Of a DNA stretch of 64,000 nucleotides, positions 12,620 to 22,441 are shown piece by piece. Position 1 is the stretch's first letter; every line of letters begins with the position of its first letter. Made by a program: the position numbers and the translations under genes. Under the pieces are notes generated by a model that did not search any database, was not told where the DNA came from, and saw nothing but the letters and a program-made list of their open reading frames with translations. The stretch is from Quercus robur (Eukaryota; Streptophyta; Magnoliopsida; Fagales; Fagaceae). The stretch spans positions 7,849,001-7,913,000 of the forward strand of contig NC_065535.1 of the NCBI RefSeq assembly GCF_932294415.1, in the 5' to 3' direction.

Positions 12620-13290
12620 AACCCATATACAACAACAAGATTTTCCCAAGTGGTAAAGAACGTGTAAGACATTTTGAATTTTATCACACACTAAATACTA
12701 TTAAACATTTGTATAGTTTGATCATTGCTCATTACTAATTAATGTCACATGTTGTATTTCATTATAGATAAATATTGAAAGTTAACGAGTCATTAGAAGT
12801 TACAAAACAATTATTAGAATATATGTTTCACCATAAAGTTGTTTTGTTCCCGTGTGAATGGTACAATACTGGTACCAATGGTCGAAGGAGAATGAAAAGA
12901 ATCGGCGTGCACTGCACAAGCATTAACATCTTGGTGGTATCAAAATGACCATTCTATACTATCTAGTCAAGCAAAACAAGTATTCTACCTTCATGATACC
13001 AAATTGGGTGGACCTTGGCAAGTTGTGCAATATATCCAACATAGAGGCATGTTTGATGTCTTGGAAGTCGGGGATGGAGAATCCAATGACAATACATAAA
13101 CTAATGATGCAATCCAACAAGAAGCAATTGTTGATGTTGTCCCTATCAATGTTGAAGATAATGTTTAATATTGTATGGGTGATGTTGAACTTGAGGTTGT
13201 TCTTGAAGATGAAACTTTAAGAGATGCTAATTAAAATGAAGAGCATGGCATACTTGAGCTTGATCTTGATATGGATTGTGATATGTAGAG
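12620..13290 (+). pseudogene. CACTA (En/Spm) transposase C-terminal fragment
   Basis: The translation contains the tail of the TNP2-type CACTA transposase: FPCEWYNTGTNGRRRMKRIG, then after a frameshift SSQAKQVFYLHDTKLGGPWQ, VVQYIQHRGMFDV and an acidic C-terminus. I recognise this as the DUF4216-like region that ends these transposases. An upstream piece (about 12637-12662, FPKW-like) is followed by GTAAG and, at about 12766-12772, an acceptor-like TTATAG, so an intron probably lay between. The catalytic part is absent. It is a pseudogene with at least one frameshift and in-frame stops. The downstream repeat array is part of the same element. Confidence 0.75.
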
Positions 13291-14360
13291 TTTATAACAA
13301 TTGTCTTAAAGTTTTGTGCTTGTTTTGTCTTGATCTTGACTTTGTTTATTAGTGTGGATTATAATATGTAGAGTTCATAATAATTGTCTTAAAGTTTTTA
13401 ATGGTCTTGATCTTGAAATGGATAATGATGTTGATTATGATGGGTCATCTAAGTAGCAATTGTCTTAAAGTTTTGCGCTTGTCTTGATCATGACTTTTTT
13501 TTATTAATGTGCAATACATCCAACATAGAGGCATGTTTGATGTCCTGGAAGTCAAGGATAGAGAATCCAATGACAATACAAAAGCTAATGACGTATTCCA
13601 ACAAGAGGCAATTGTTGATGTTGTCCCTATTAATGTTGAAGATAATATTCAATATTGTATGGGTGATGTTGAAGTTGAGGTTGTTCTTGAAGGTGGAGCT
13701 TCAAGAGACACTAATCAAAATGAAGAGCATGACATACCTAATCTTGATTTTGATATGGATTATGATATGTAGAGTTCATAACAATTGTCTTAAAGTTTGT
13801 GCTTGATCTTGACTTTGTTTATTAATGTAGATTATGATATGTAAAGTTTATAACAATTGTCTTAAAGTTTTTAATGGTCTTGATCTTGAAATGGATAATA
13901 ATGTGGATTATGATGAGTCATCTAAGTAGCAATTGTCTTAAAGTTTCGTGCTTGTCTTGATCATGACTTTGTTTATTAATGTAGATTATAATATGTTGAG
14001 TTCATAACAATTGTCTTCAAGTTTTTAATGGTCTTAATCTTGAAATGGATAATAATGTGGATTATGATGCATCATTTAAGTAGTAATTGTCTTAAAGTTT
14101 TGTACTTGTCTTGATCTTGATATAGATATTGATTTGGAGTCATCTAAGTAGCAATTGTCTTAAATTTTTTACTTATCTTGATCTTGATTTGAATTATGTA
14201 AAGTTAGTAGCAATTGTCTTAGAGTTTTGTACTTATCTTGAACATGATATGAATATTGATGTGAATTATGATGTGTGGATTATGTTTGTTGTGTTAAAGT
14301 TTTGCCCTTGTCTTGATCTTAATATGGATAAAGATGTGAATTATGATATATAATGTTAGT
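13270..14360 (+). repeat. ~77-bp tandem array 3' of the CACTA transposase tail
   Basis: CAATTGTCTTAAAGTTTT recurs about ten times, at roughly 13298, 13382, 13460, 13781, 13856, 13931, 14009, 14086, 14153 and 14213, usually 75-84 bp apart. Units carry GATCTTGATATGGATNATGATG-type sequence, so the array looks like repeated copies of the codons for the acidic transposase C-terminus plus adjoining 3' sequence. The open frames here (13507-13806, 14129-14353) are repeat translations. Confidence 0.8.
13507..13772 (+). repeat. Second copy of the transposase C-terminal segment
   Basis: Nearly the same 260 bp occur at about 13023-13290, both starting at the GTGCAATA(T/C)ATCCAACATAG phrase. This copy reads open for 87 codons (MQYIQHRGMFDVLEV... 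to a terminal DMDYDM), so it is in better frame than the first. It lies inside the tandem array, which shows the duplication included coding sequence. Confidence 0.8.
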
Positions 14361-15004
14361 AGCAATTGTACTTATCTCTCATGTCAATATATGGTTCCAA
14401 AAAATTACCAAAAAGGCCAAAGATACTCATAATATTGCAAAGTATGAGATGACAAGATTGGTTAGAATGAAGCATAACCAAGAGAGAATCGATGTTTTGG
14501 GGTTGAAGCATTTATCAACTTCTCTAAGGGATTCTTCTCAACCCAATTGTGCAAATGGGGAAAACAAATAGAGCTAGACTTGTGGTAAATGAAAATGATT
14601 ATGTACCACCTATTGGTGACGATGACAATGATAATGAGTAATCTAATTTATATTGCTTATGGATATACCCATTTCTCTATTGATTTTTGTTCCAACCTTT
14701 GAAGATTTTAGCTTTCAAAATACTTGCAATAGGAGCAAAAATTCTGTCTCTAGAGATTATCGAGCTTCCAGTCACAGGTTGCAACACTTAAAGGCATATT
14801 TGTCATGGAATTAGCCAATACCAAAAAATCCTATCACCAAACGTGAAATTTGTATACTATGAACAATTTTTTTTTTCTCTATATGTATGATCCTACTCAT
14901 TAAGATCATGGGTTACTTATTGAGTTGTTGAGTCAAGATATTTCCTTCTTTTATTTCAAATCTTAGGGAATAGCAAGCAAATTGAAATTGAAGTCATATC
15001 AGAA
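14361..15004. other. Probable remainder of the CACTA element, no clear end
   Basis: A 72-codon frame (14353-14571, with KYEMTRLVRMKHNQERIDVLG) is followed, after a shift, by VNENDYVPPIGDDDNDNE. Charged text of this kind could come from a second CACTA protein, but I cannot identify it. No CACTA terminal repeat was seen. Confidence 0.3.
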
Positions 15005-15744
15005 TGGTGTGTAAATATATTTTAGGATTGTATTATTTGTATTACATGTTAGACATTTAGGGTCATGATAACTCTTGGAATTCAAAGAAATTTGTGGATT
15101 TTATTTTTAGTTAGAAAATGATTTCATTAGAAGGTTTTTGAGACCTTGTAAACATACCACAGCATTTCCATTGGATAATGCAAAATTTACCAGGTAGCAA
15201 ACAAAACCCTTAAAAAACAGCACATTTATTACTGTAGCGTTGGTGTTTTGTTTTTGTTTTTAAAATATGTTCATTTAATTAATGGGATAAATTGAAAAAT
15301 AAAGAATGGGATAAGAGGTAAGTTTTATTAAAGTGATAATGTAAAATAAATAAAATGTATAATGGTGATGCAAATTACATATATTTTTTAAGAAGCCAAT
15401 AAGAATGATCTAAGGTGAAATATTATAGATGTGCAATCCTTGTCACATATCAAACTCATGATATTATTAGTCTGTTTGGAGCATCACAAGATGATTGACA
15501 ATCTCGATGGCTAGGGATGTTTTCAAGAAATTTCAACCCTTGCCAAGAGATTTCTTAAGTTGACCACATGGAGAGAGGGACCTCCGAGGGAAGGACAAAA
15601 AAAATTCATTCAATAGATAGTCAGGATATGTGCCCATTTTTAAATATGTACAAAACTGGACACGTTGGATCCTTGACACCACTTTTGGACATGTGTCCAA
15701 ATCTTGCCGTGTCCAGTGAAAATTTTCACTGGACATAAGCCTTG
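15005..15744 (+). repeat. Duplicated insert within CYP82 remnants (copy A)
   Basis: This block (TGGTGTGTAAATA, GACATTTAGGGTCATG, GGAATTCAAAGAAATTTGTGG, AGGAAGGACAAAAAAAA) is colinear with 16797-17460. In the second copy it directly follows a truncated CYP82 exon 1; here it directly precedes one. It therefore replaced part of exon 1 in an ancestral copy that was later duplicated. The only open frame near it (minus strand, 15533-15763) has no recognisable similarity. Confidence 0.7.
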
Positions 15745-16310
15745 CCCTACGCAAAATGGCCACGCTTAAGGTCCTCTCAAATCACCGCCTTGGGTTGCTC
15801 AAACGCCTTGAAAATAGCATAGGGGGTGGTCCAGATCTATAATTATATGTTAACATATTATTCAGCAAAAACAAATTATTTGTTGAAATTTTTTACTTCT
15901 TAATTTTCTCACTTTCCAAAAATTTCAACAAATTATTGGCCTCTATGAATGGGAGCAAAGCAAATGCCTAAAAAATTATTTCATTCCCTAAATGGTCAGT
16001 CTAAGCAAGTGAGAATGATCGATAAGTTTAAACTTTATGCGTGTCATGCCCTCATAGGCTCATACTGTCATTTATGCTTATCTTGAATACAATTAGTACT
16101 TATGGAAGAGGGGTTGTCGAGTTCTGTTTTGATTAATATGGCTTACTTAGAGATAATCCTAATAAAATTAATTAACTTATGGGAGGGTCTACCACTTTAG
16201 AAAAGCGAGAGTGGCAACAACAATTTGATGATAATTAATTGTCTTATATAAGATTCTGCAAATATATGATACTAAATATTTAATCAAAAAAATGCTAGCT
16301 CATGGTAGCT
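15745..16310 (+). pseudogene. CYP82 exon 1 shard plus intron (fragment 2)
   Basis: About 70 bases (15745-15815) match the [18 protein letters not shown] part of exon 1 in the intact gene (18984-19050). They break off into a non-exon junction (AAAATAGCATAGG.GGTGGTCC) and continue as diverged CYP82 intron sequence. The same junction occurs at 25383-25440, so both derive from one rearranged ancestor. No function is possible. Confidence 0.75.
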
Positions 16311-16319
16311 CATGAGAAG

Positions 16320-16542
16320 GACTAATATATTATATATAGTAAAATATTTGAAATAGATTTTACTACATTTATATAATGAGATGTGTTTTACCTACGAATT
16401 TGTTTTTCATATTCATTTAACTGGTGAGGTGAAGATTGATCTTTGACCCGATATTGTGCTAATAAATTAATCATTATTGTGATTGATGTCGGTACTAAAA
16501 TAATTTCTGTTGTAGTGTTGCCTAACCTTATCACAAACCCAC
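16320..16542 (+). repeat. CYP82 upstream block, uninterrupted copy
   Basis: This is colinear with 21709-22441 (TAGTAAAATATTTGAAATAG, CACCTACGAATTTGTTT, TGAAGATTGATCTTTGACC). At ATTATTGTGATTGATGTC (16475-16492) it is uninterrupted, whereas the paralog carries a hAT MITE flanked by ATTGTGAT on both sides. It is thus a natural empty site. Confidence 0.8.
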
Positions 16543-16796
16543 ATGCTCTTCTTGTACCCATTCTTCACAACTTTCTATAGCCATCATATTCGCCCTTTTC
16601 ATGTTTCCCTTCTTTCTATCATGGTTATCAAGAAGACTTAAAAGAATTGCTAGTAAAAGGACAGCTCCACCCGAAGCTGGTGGCACATGGCCTTTGATTG
16701 GCCACCTCCACCTCTTAAGAGGGTCACAACCACCCCATATAACCTTGGGTAATATGGCTGACAAGTACGGACCAATCTTCACTATATGCATGGTGT
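16543..16796 (+). pseudogene. CYP82 exon 1 5' pseudogene (fragment 3)
   Basis: The ATG is retained (16543). The sequence parallels codons 1-83 of the intact gene: a membrane anchor, then APPEAGGTWPLIGHLHLLRG (a proline-rich hinge region) and [10 protein letters not shown]. One extra T relative to the intact copy (ACTTTCTATAG versus ACTTCTATGG) shifts the frame within the anchor. Similarity stops at about 16796, where the duplicated insert begins. It is a truncated, frameshifted fragment. The partly open frame 16601-16804 is its remnant. Confidence 0.85.
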
Positions 16797-17460
16797 GTAA
16801 ATAAACTTTAGTATTGTATTATAACATATTAGACATTTAGGGTCATGGGAAATCTTGGAATTCAAAGAAATTTGTGGATTTTTTTTAGTTAGAAAATGAT
16901 TTCATTAGAAGGTTTTTGAGACCTTGTAAACATACCAGAGCATTTCCATTAGATAATGCAAAATTTACCAGGTAGCGAACAAAACTCTTAAAAACAGCAC
17001 ATTTATTACCGTAGCAAATAGTACATATAGCGTGGTGCATCTAATATTTTAACGCTGGTGTTTTGTTTTTGTTTATAAAATATGTTCATTTAATTAATGG
17101 AATAAATTGAAAAATAAAGAATGGAATAAGAGGTAAGTTTTATTAAAGTGATAAGGTAAAATAAATAAAATATATAATGATGATGCCAATTACATATATT
17201 TTTTAAGAAGCCAATGGCAATGATCTAAGGTGAAATATTATAGATTTGCAATCCTTGTCACATGTCAAACTCATGATATCATTAGTCGGTTTGGAGCATC
17301 ACAAGATGATTGACAATCTGGATGGCTAGGGATATTTTCAAGAAATTTCAACCCTTGCAGATAGATATCTTAAGTTGACCACATGGAGAGACGGACCTCC
17401 GAGGGAAGGACAAAAAAAATTTATTCAATAGATAGTCAAGACATGTGCCCATTTTTCAAT
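16797..17460 (+). repeat. Duplicated insert within CYP82 remnants (copy B)
   Basis: Colinear with 15005-15640 with small indels; it holds TTAACGCTGGTGTTTTG and the AGATGATTGACAATCT segment. Beyond about 17460 it diverges into the MITE pair upstream of the intact gene. Confidence 0.7.
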
Positions 17461-17519
17461 ATGTATGGCGTCCAGTCCAATTCACTTTTACACTAGAAGC
17501 AAACCAAACTTAAATACTT

Positions 17520-17967
17520 AGGTCAGTTTGGATTCCATTTTGTTGAAAACTAAAAATTGAAACTGAAAACTGAAAATACTGTAATAAAATAATTTTTAAA
17601 TGTGTAAATAATGATGTAGGACCCATTTTTAATGAAAATTTTGTTGAAAAAAGAGGCTTGTGAGTCACGTGAATAGTGCACAAGATCCACTAGAACTCAG
17701 TTAACACGCTTCTAAAAAAAATAAATAAAAAAAGGCAGATGCACACAACAAACGTAGTATCCAAACGGATACTTAGTGAATGTTTGGATAGTGTTTGCAT
17801 TCAACATTTCACTTTGTGGGTCTCGTATACTGTTCATAGGACCGATAAACTTTTTTTTTTAAATAAATTTTAATTAAAAATTAGTTCAACGATACTATTT
17901 ACATATTTATAAATTATTTTATTACAGTATTTTTAATTTTTAATAAAATAAATTATATTTAAACAGT
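17520..17967. mobile_element. Two adjacent degraded copies of a hAT-like MITE
   Basis: The segment 17520-17772 begins GGTCAGTTTGGATTCC and ends TATCCAAACGGATAC. The segment 17775-17967 begins AGTGAATGTTTGGATAG and ends in a degraded counterpart (TATATTTAAACAGT). Both contain blocks seen in the clearer copy at 50941-51260: GAAAACTGAAAATACTGTA or its complement, GGACCCATTTTTAATG, and an AATAGTGCACA/TACTGTTCATAGG block. No coding sequence. Confidence 0.7.
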
Positions 17968-18440
17968 AAAAAAAATATCAAATTCGTGACATCCAGTCAA
18001 AAGTGGAATTCAACAAAGTCAGATTTTTCCTGCTACATTTTGCTTTTATTTACCTTCTACATTTTAAGAATGAGAGTACGAGACGTGTTTCAGTGCTTCA
18101 CCTAATGAATATTTTATCCATATTCACTTTTAAGTGGTGCTCACGTAAAATGGATATTTGGTCCAATAATATTTTATTCATATGTGTACTATTTATATAT
18201 TTAAAAATTATTTAATAAGTTATTAGATCTCTACAGTGAAAAAATATCAAATTCGGGACATTCAGTCAAAAGTGGAATTCAACAAAGCCAGATTTTTCCT
18301 GCTACATTTTGCTTTTCTTTACCTTCTACATTTGAAGAATGAAAGTACGAGACGTGTTTCAGTGCTTCACCTGATGAATATTTTATCCATATTCACTTTA
18401 AGTGGTGATCACGTAAAATGGATATTTGGTCCAATAATAT
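17963..18440 (+). repeat. Tandem duplication of the CYP82 proximal promoter
   Basis: The ~210-bp segment 17963-18172 recurs at 18233-18440, an offset of 268-270 bp, with few differences. Both contain AAAGTGGAATTCAACAAAG, TACGAGACGTGTTTCAGTGC, CACGTAAAATGG and CCAATAATAT. Only the gene-proximal copy continues into a TATA box (GTTTATAAATA); the distal copy reads ATTTTATTCATAT there. Short frames starting at 18003 and 18236 are translations of this repeat. Confidence 0.9.
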
Positions 18441-18451
18441 GTTTATAAATA
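18431..18451 (+). promoter_or_regulatory. CYP82 core promoter: CCAAT and TATA box
   Basis: CCAAT at 18431-18435 and TATAAATA at 18444-18451 lie about 115-135 bp before the chosen ATG. This would place transcription start near 18475-18480 and give a leader of roughly 90 nt. It also argues against the upstream in-frame ATG at 18491 being the main start. Confidence 0.65.
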
Positions 18452-18565
18452 CGTGGACAATTACGTACCCAAGTACCAATATACTTTCTGTTGCCTAAGC
18501 TTTACTTGTTTGGGCTATATTTTACATCACAAAACCTCCATGCAAAAAGACGAGAAACAGCAACC

Positions 18566-20685
18566 ATGCTCTTCTCGTACCCATCCTTCACAACTTCTAT
18601 GGCTAGCATTTTTGCCCTTTTCCTGTTCATCTTCTTTCTACTATGGATATCAAGAAGAGTTCAAAGAACTGCCAGTAAAAAGACAGTTCCACCTGGAGCT
18701 GGCGGCGCGTGGCCTTTGATTGGCCACCTCCGCCTATTAAGAGAGTTACAACCGCCTCATATAACTTTGGGTAAAATGGCCGACAAGTATGGCCCAATCT
18801 TCACTATCTACTTGGGTGTGCATCGAACTCTAGTAGTAAGCAGTTGGGAGATAGCTAAAGAGTGTTTTACCACCAATGACAAAGCCTTTGCCAACCGCCC
18901 AAAAGCTATAGCCGCAGAAATCATGGGTTACAACTATGCCATGTTTGGGTCTAGCCCTTACGGTCCCTATTGGCGTCAATTACGAAAAATAACCGTGCTT
19001 GAGGTCCTCTCAAATCACCGACTTGAGTTGCTCAAGCACATTCGGCAAGCCGAGGTAAGTGCATCTATAAAAGACATGTATTACCAATGGGTCAAGAATG
19101 AAAACGTACCAGTGGAGATGAAAAGATGGTTTGGTTACACAACCCTAAACGTAGTATTGAAGACTGTTGTAGGAGAGCGATTTAGTGGGGCTGTGACCAA
19201 TATGGAGAATGAGGAGAATGATCAACGTCGAAAGGCTTTGAGAGATTTTTTCGATTTGACTGGGGCATTTGTGTTGTCAGATGCAATACCATATCTAAGA
19301 TGGTTGGACTTGGGAGGGTACAAGAAAGCAATGAAGAAAACAGGAAAAGAATTGGATTATATGGTTGGAGAATGGTTAGAAGAACATAAGCGTTCAAAAA
19401 TTTCAGGTGAGGTGAAGGGACACCAAGACTTTATGGATGTGATGTTGTCCAATGTTACTGACGATGATGCTGAGACTTCCAGTTATGATGCTGATACAAT
19501 CATCAAAGCTACAAGCTTGGTAAGCTATTCATAACCCCGTTAATTAATTCTCACACATATATATATTAAGAGTCAGGGAAGCAAGTGAAATTGTTTGATA
19601 AGTTCATCCAAATGTTGGTGCTCCAATATTTCAAACTTTATGCATGTACATGCATGCACTCATGCATCTTTATCTTGAATAAAAGTTAGTAATCGACCAA
19701 ACCGCCGAAAGAAAGAGGAAATTTAAGCCCTTTTTTTTTTTAATTTTCTAAATATATGTAGATAGGACTACATTTTGAGATTTTCAGATATTTTTTTGTT
19801 ATTCTTGTCTTATTAGTAATTTGTAGGAAGTGCCAAAGTGGGGTTGTCGACTCTGTAATTCTGTTTTGATTTAATTGGGATAACTTCGAAATAAAGGATA
19901 CGGCTTGTGTCTAATACACTCAGCACATTGGAATATAGATAAGTCCAAATTAAATTGGTTCAAAACTAACTTATTTGCTTAAAGATGCTTTTTGTCTCCT
20001 TTTTAACCAGATAATTAAGCTAGGCCGAATACATTTTTTTCTTATTCTATACTTTCTGTAGGTCCTTATGTTAGCAGGTACAGACGCAACAACAATAACA
20101 TTAACATGGGCTCTCTCTTTACTTCTCAACAATTTTGAAGCCTTAAGGAAAGCCCAACAAGAATTAGACCTCCAGGTTGGTAGAGAAAGGCAAGTAGAGG
20201 AATCAGACATGAAAAATTTGGTCTATCTCCAAGCTATTATCAAAGAAACAATGCGTTTATATCCTGCAGCATCACTCTCAGTGCCACACGAGTCTACTGA
20301 AGACTGTACTTTGGCAGGCTATCGTGTCCCAGCCGGCACTCGACTCATTGTTAATGTTTCAAAGCTCCATCGAGACCCAGATGTATGGTCAAATCCAAAT
20401 GAATTTCAACCTGAAAGATTCCTTACAACCCACAAGGATGTTGATGTTAGGGGCCAACATTTCGAATACTTACCATTTGGTAGTGGTAGAAGAGTGTGCC
20501 CTGGGATATCATTTGCACTACAAGTTATACAACTCACATTAGCTACCTTATTGCATGCTTTTGAAATCTCGACACCGTTAAATGAACCTGTGGACATGAG
20601 TGAGGAAGCAGGACAAACCAACTTGAAAGTCACCCCACTTGAAGTCCATGTCACTCCTCGCCTTCCTGCCCAAGTATATACATAA
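18566..20685 (+). CDS. Cytochrome P450, CYP82 family, intact two-exon gene
   Basis: An ER-anchored heme-thiolate monooxygenase that would use O2 and electrons from a P450 reductase to hydroxylate a small specialised metabolite; the substrate cannot be read from sequence. Exon 1 is 18566-19519 (318 codons) and exon 2 is 20062-20685, joined in phase 0 across a 542-bp GT-AG intron. The product is 525 aa, the usual CYP82 size. Seen in order: an N-terminal membrane anchor (about 11-27), a proline hinge ([14 protein letters not shown], about 43), CYP82-typical [20 protein letters not shown], the I-helix AGTDAT (323-328), K-helix ETMR (380-383), PERF (435-438) and heme loop [10 protein letters not shown] with Cys464. 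The start MLFSYPS was chosen over an ATG 25 codons upstream because of the TATA position, homolog length and the paralogs. AATAAA lies 21 bp after the stop. The only copy in this cluster without a visible defect. CYP82C- or CYP82D-like assignment is open. Confidence 0.93.
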
Positions 20686-20705
20686 TTTGACTAGATATTA
20701 TATAT

Positions 20706-20711
20706 AATAAA
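20706..20711 (+). promoter_or_regulatory. Putative poly(A) signal of the CYP82 gene
   Basis: AATAAA sits about 20 bp past the stop codon. This is close for a plant 3' UTR, so it is plausible but unproven. Confidence 0.4.
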
Positions 20712-21704
20712 TATGCAAACTACTAAGGCATTTTCATTTGTTAGGGTACTTTTGTATTTTTATTTTTTATTTTGGTTGAATGATAAAAGGATGTTTTCTA
20801 TGTGAACTTATTAACTCTACGTCACGTGACAGCAATAAATAATATATACCACTGAGATTTTGTTAAGGTTATCGTCGTAACTGCCGGCAAGTGGTGTACT
20901 TTTTGTACTTGTTTTAAGCATAATTCCTAGTTTTCATTTACTAGATGTGATAGTGTGACACTTATATGGTCCACAATCATGTATTGTCCATTGTTAAACA
21001 CGCATTATATGGGCCTGGTGCTGTTCCACAATCATCTTGGCAAAATATTGAGAGGTTTTATTGACTTATGTGGCTGGGCCTAAAGCTATCATAGATATTA
21101 AAAGGAAGTCTGACTCTTGCAAATTATTGGTTAAACCATGGTTTAAATATATAAATACTAAACATCATAGGCTATCATCGCAACCATAAAAAATATATTA
21201 TTATTATATAATTAAAAATTTAAATATAATTTTTTTATTATAATAATAGAATTGGATTTGAAACATATGACACTACTTTATATCTATAATCCATAATCTT
21301 ATATAAAATCAAAGATGTTTGACTTTTTGTTCACTCTCTAATATTTTACTTTTGAAACATTATAATTTTACACGTCATTATTTTCATATATATTTTTTAA
21401 ATAATTTTAAACTATATTCTATATTTAAACTGTCTATTAAAATCTTGTTACATCATAATTTTATAATTATATGAAATGAAATTGCTTATTAAAAATTAAT
21501 AAAATTTATAATATAACTCCCATATATGAAATAGTAAAAGAGAGAAAAAAAATTATTTTTTATTAAACTTTCTACTAACTAATCTCATTTATAAATAAAA
21601 CTTAAAATTTGTATTAAGTCAGGCAGATCTGGTATTGATTTGAAACCTTATATATATATATATATATATAGGAATTAATTTGAAACTTTGATTCAAGACT
21701 AGGA
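20712..21704. other. Intergenic, no gene seen
   Basis: AT-rich, with a TA microsatellite at about 21649-21670. Nothing recognisable apart from degraded cluster flank. Confidence 0.45.
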
Positions 21705-22441
21705 CTAATAGTAAAATATTTGAAATAGATTTTACTACATTTAAATAATGAAATGTGTTTCACCTACGAATTTGTTTAATTTTCACGTTCATTTAACTGG
21801 TGAAGTGAAGATTGATCTTTGACCTGATATTATATGCTAATAAATTAGCCATTATTGTGATTAGAGATGTTCACCAAACTGCACAAACTGCAAAAATCAC
21901 ACCAAAACTGCCCGTGAAATTGCATAATCGCACCACAACACAAGTAACAGTATACCGCATTGCATGGTGCAATGCAGTTTGCAGTTTTATAATAAGAAAA
22001 CCGCACAAACCCCACCGCACCGCACCCTTTTTATATATTAATCTTTTTTTAATATTAAATATATTATTAATATTTTAATAATCCTAGCAAGTGTTGATTA
22101 GGAAAGTCAACCCAAAATAAAGAAAAAAACTAGCTCAACAGTTTAAAATTTAGCCCAAAACAAAGGGCAAAATCAATTTTGGCTGGTAAGAAAAGCCCAA
22201 AATTTGAAAAATATACCGACTTCAAATCATTTAAACCGCATCTTATACACCGCATTACACATGTGACTACAAAAATAAGATGTGCAGTTATGATTTTAGC
22301 TAAATTTTAAGATGTGGTGCGGTTATAGTTTTGGCTAAACCGTACCATAAAGTGCGGTACTAAAAATAGCCCAAAAAAACCCCTAATTGTGATTGATGTC
22401 TGTACCTAAATAGTGTTAACCTTATCACAACACAAATCCAC
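21705..22441 (+). repeat. CYP82 upstream block carrying a hAT MITE
   Basis: This is the paralog of 16320-16542, split by the MITE at 21862-22385. It rejoins as GATGTCTGTACCTAAATAGTG and runs up to the start of the exon 1 pseudogene. Confidence 0.8.
21862..22385 (-). mobile_element. Non-autonomous hAT MITE, copy 2
   Basis: Inverted relative to copy 1 at 587-1227. The ends are TAGAGATGTTCACC (left) and AACCCCTA (right). A perfect 8-bp target duplication ATTGTGAT flanks it (21854-21861 and 22386-22393). Shared interior phrases with copy 1 (as complements) include CTAGCAAGTGTTGATTAGG and CCGCACCGCACC. The frame 21812-22078 crosses the element end and is not a gene. Confidence 0.9.

Noticed and set aside
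18491-18565. Upstream ATG extending the CYP82 protein by 25 residues
   Set aside because: It would put a charged segment before the membrane anchor, and other CYP82 proteins begin at the anchor. It lies only about 40 bp after the TATA box.
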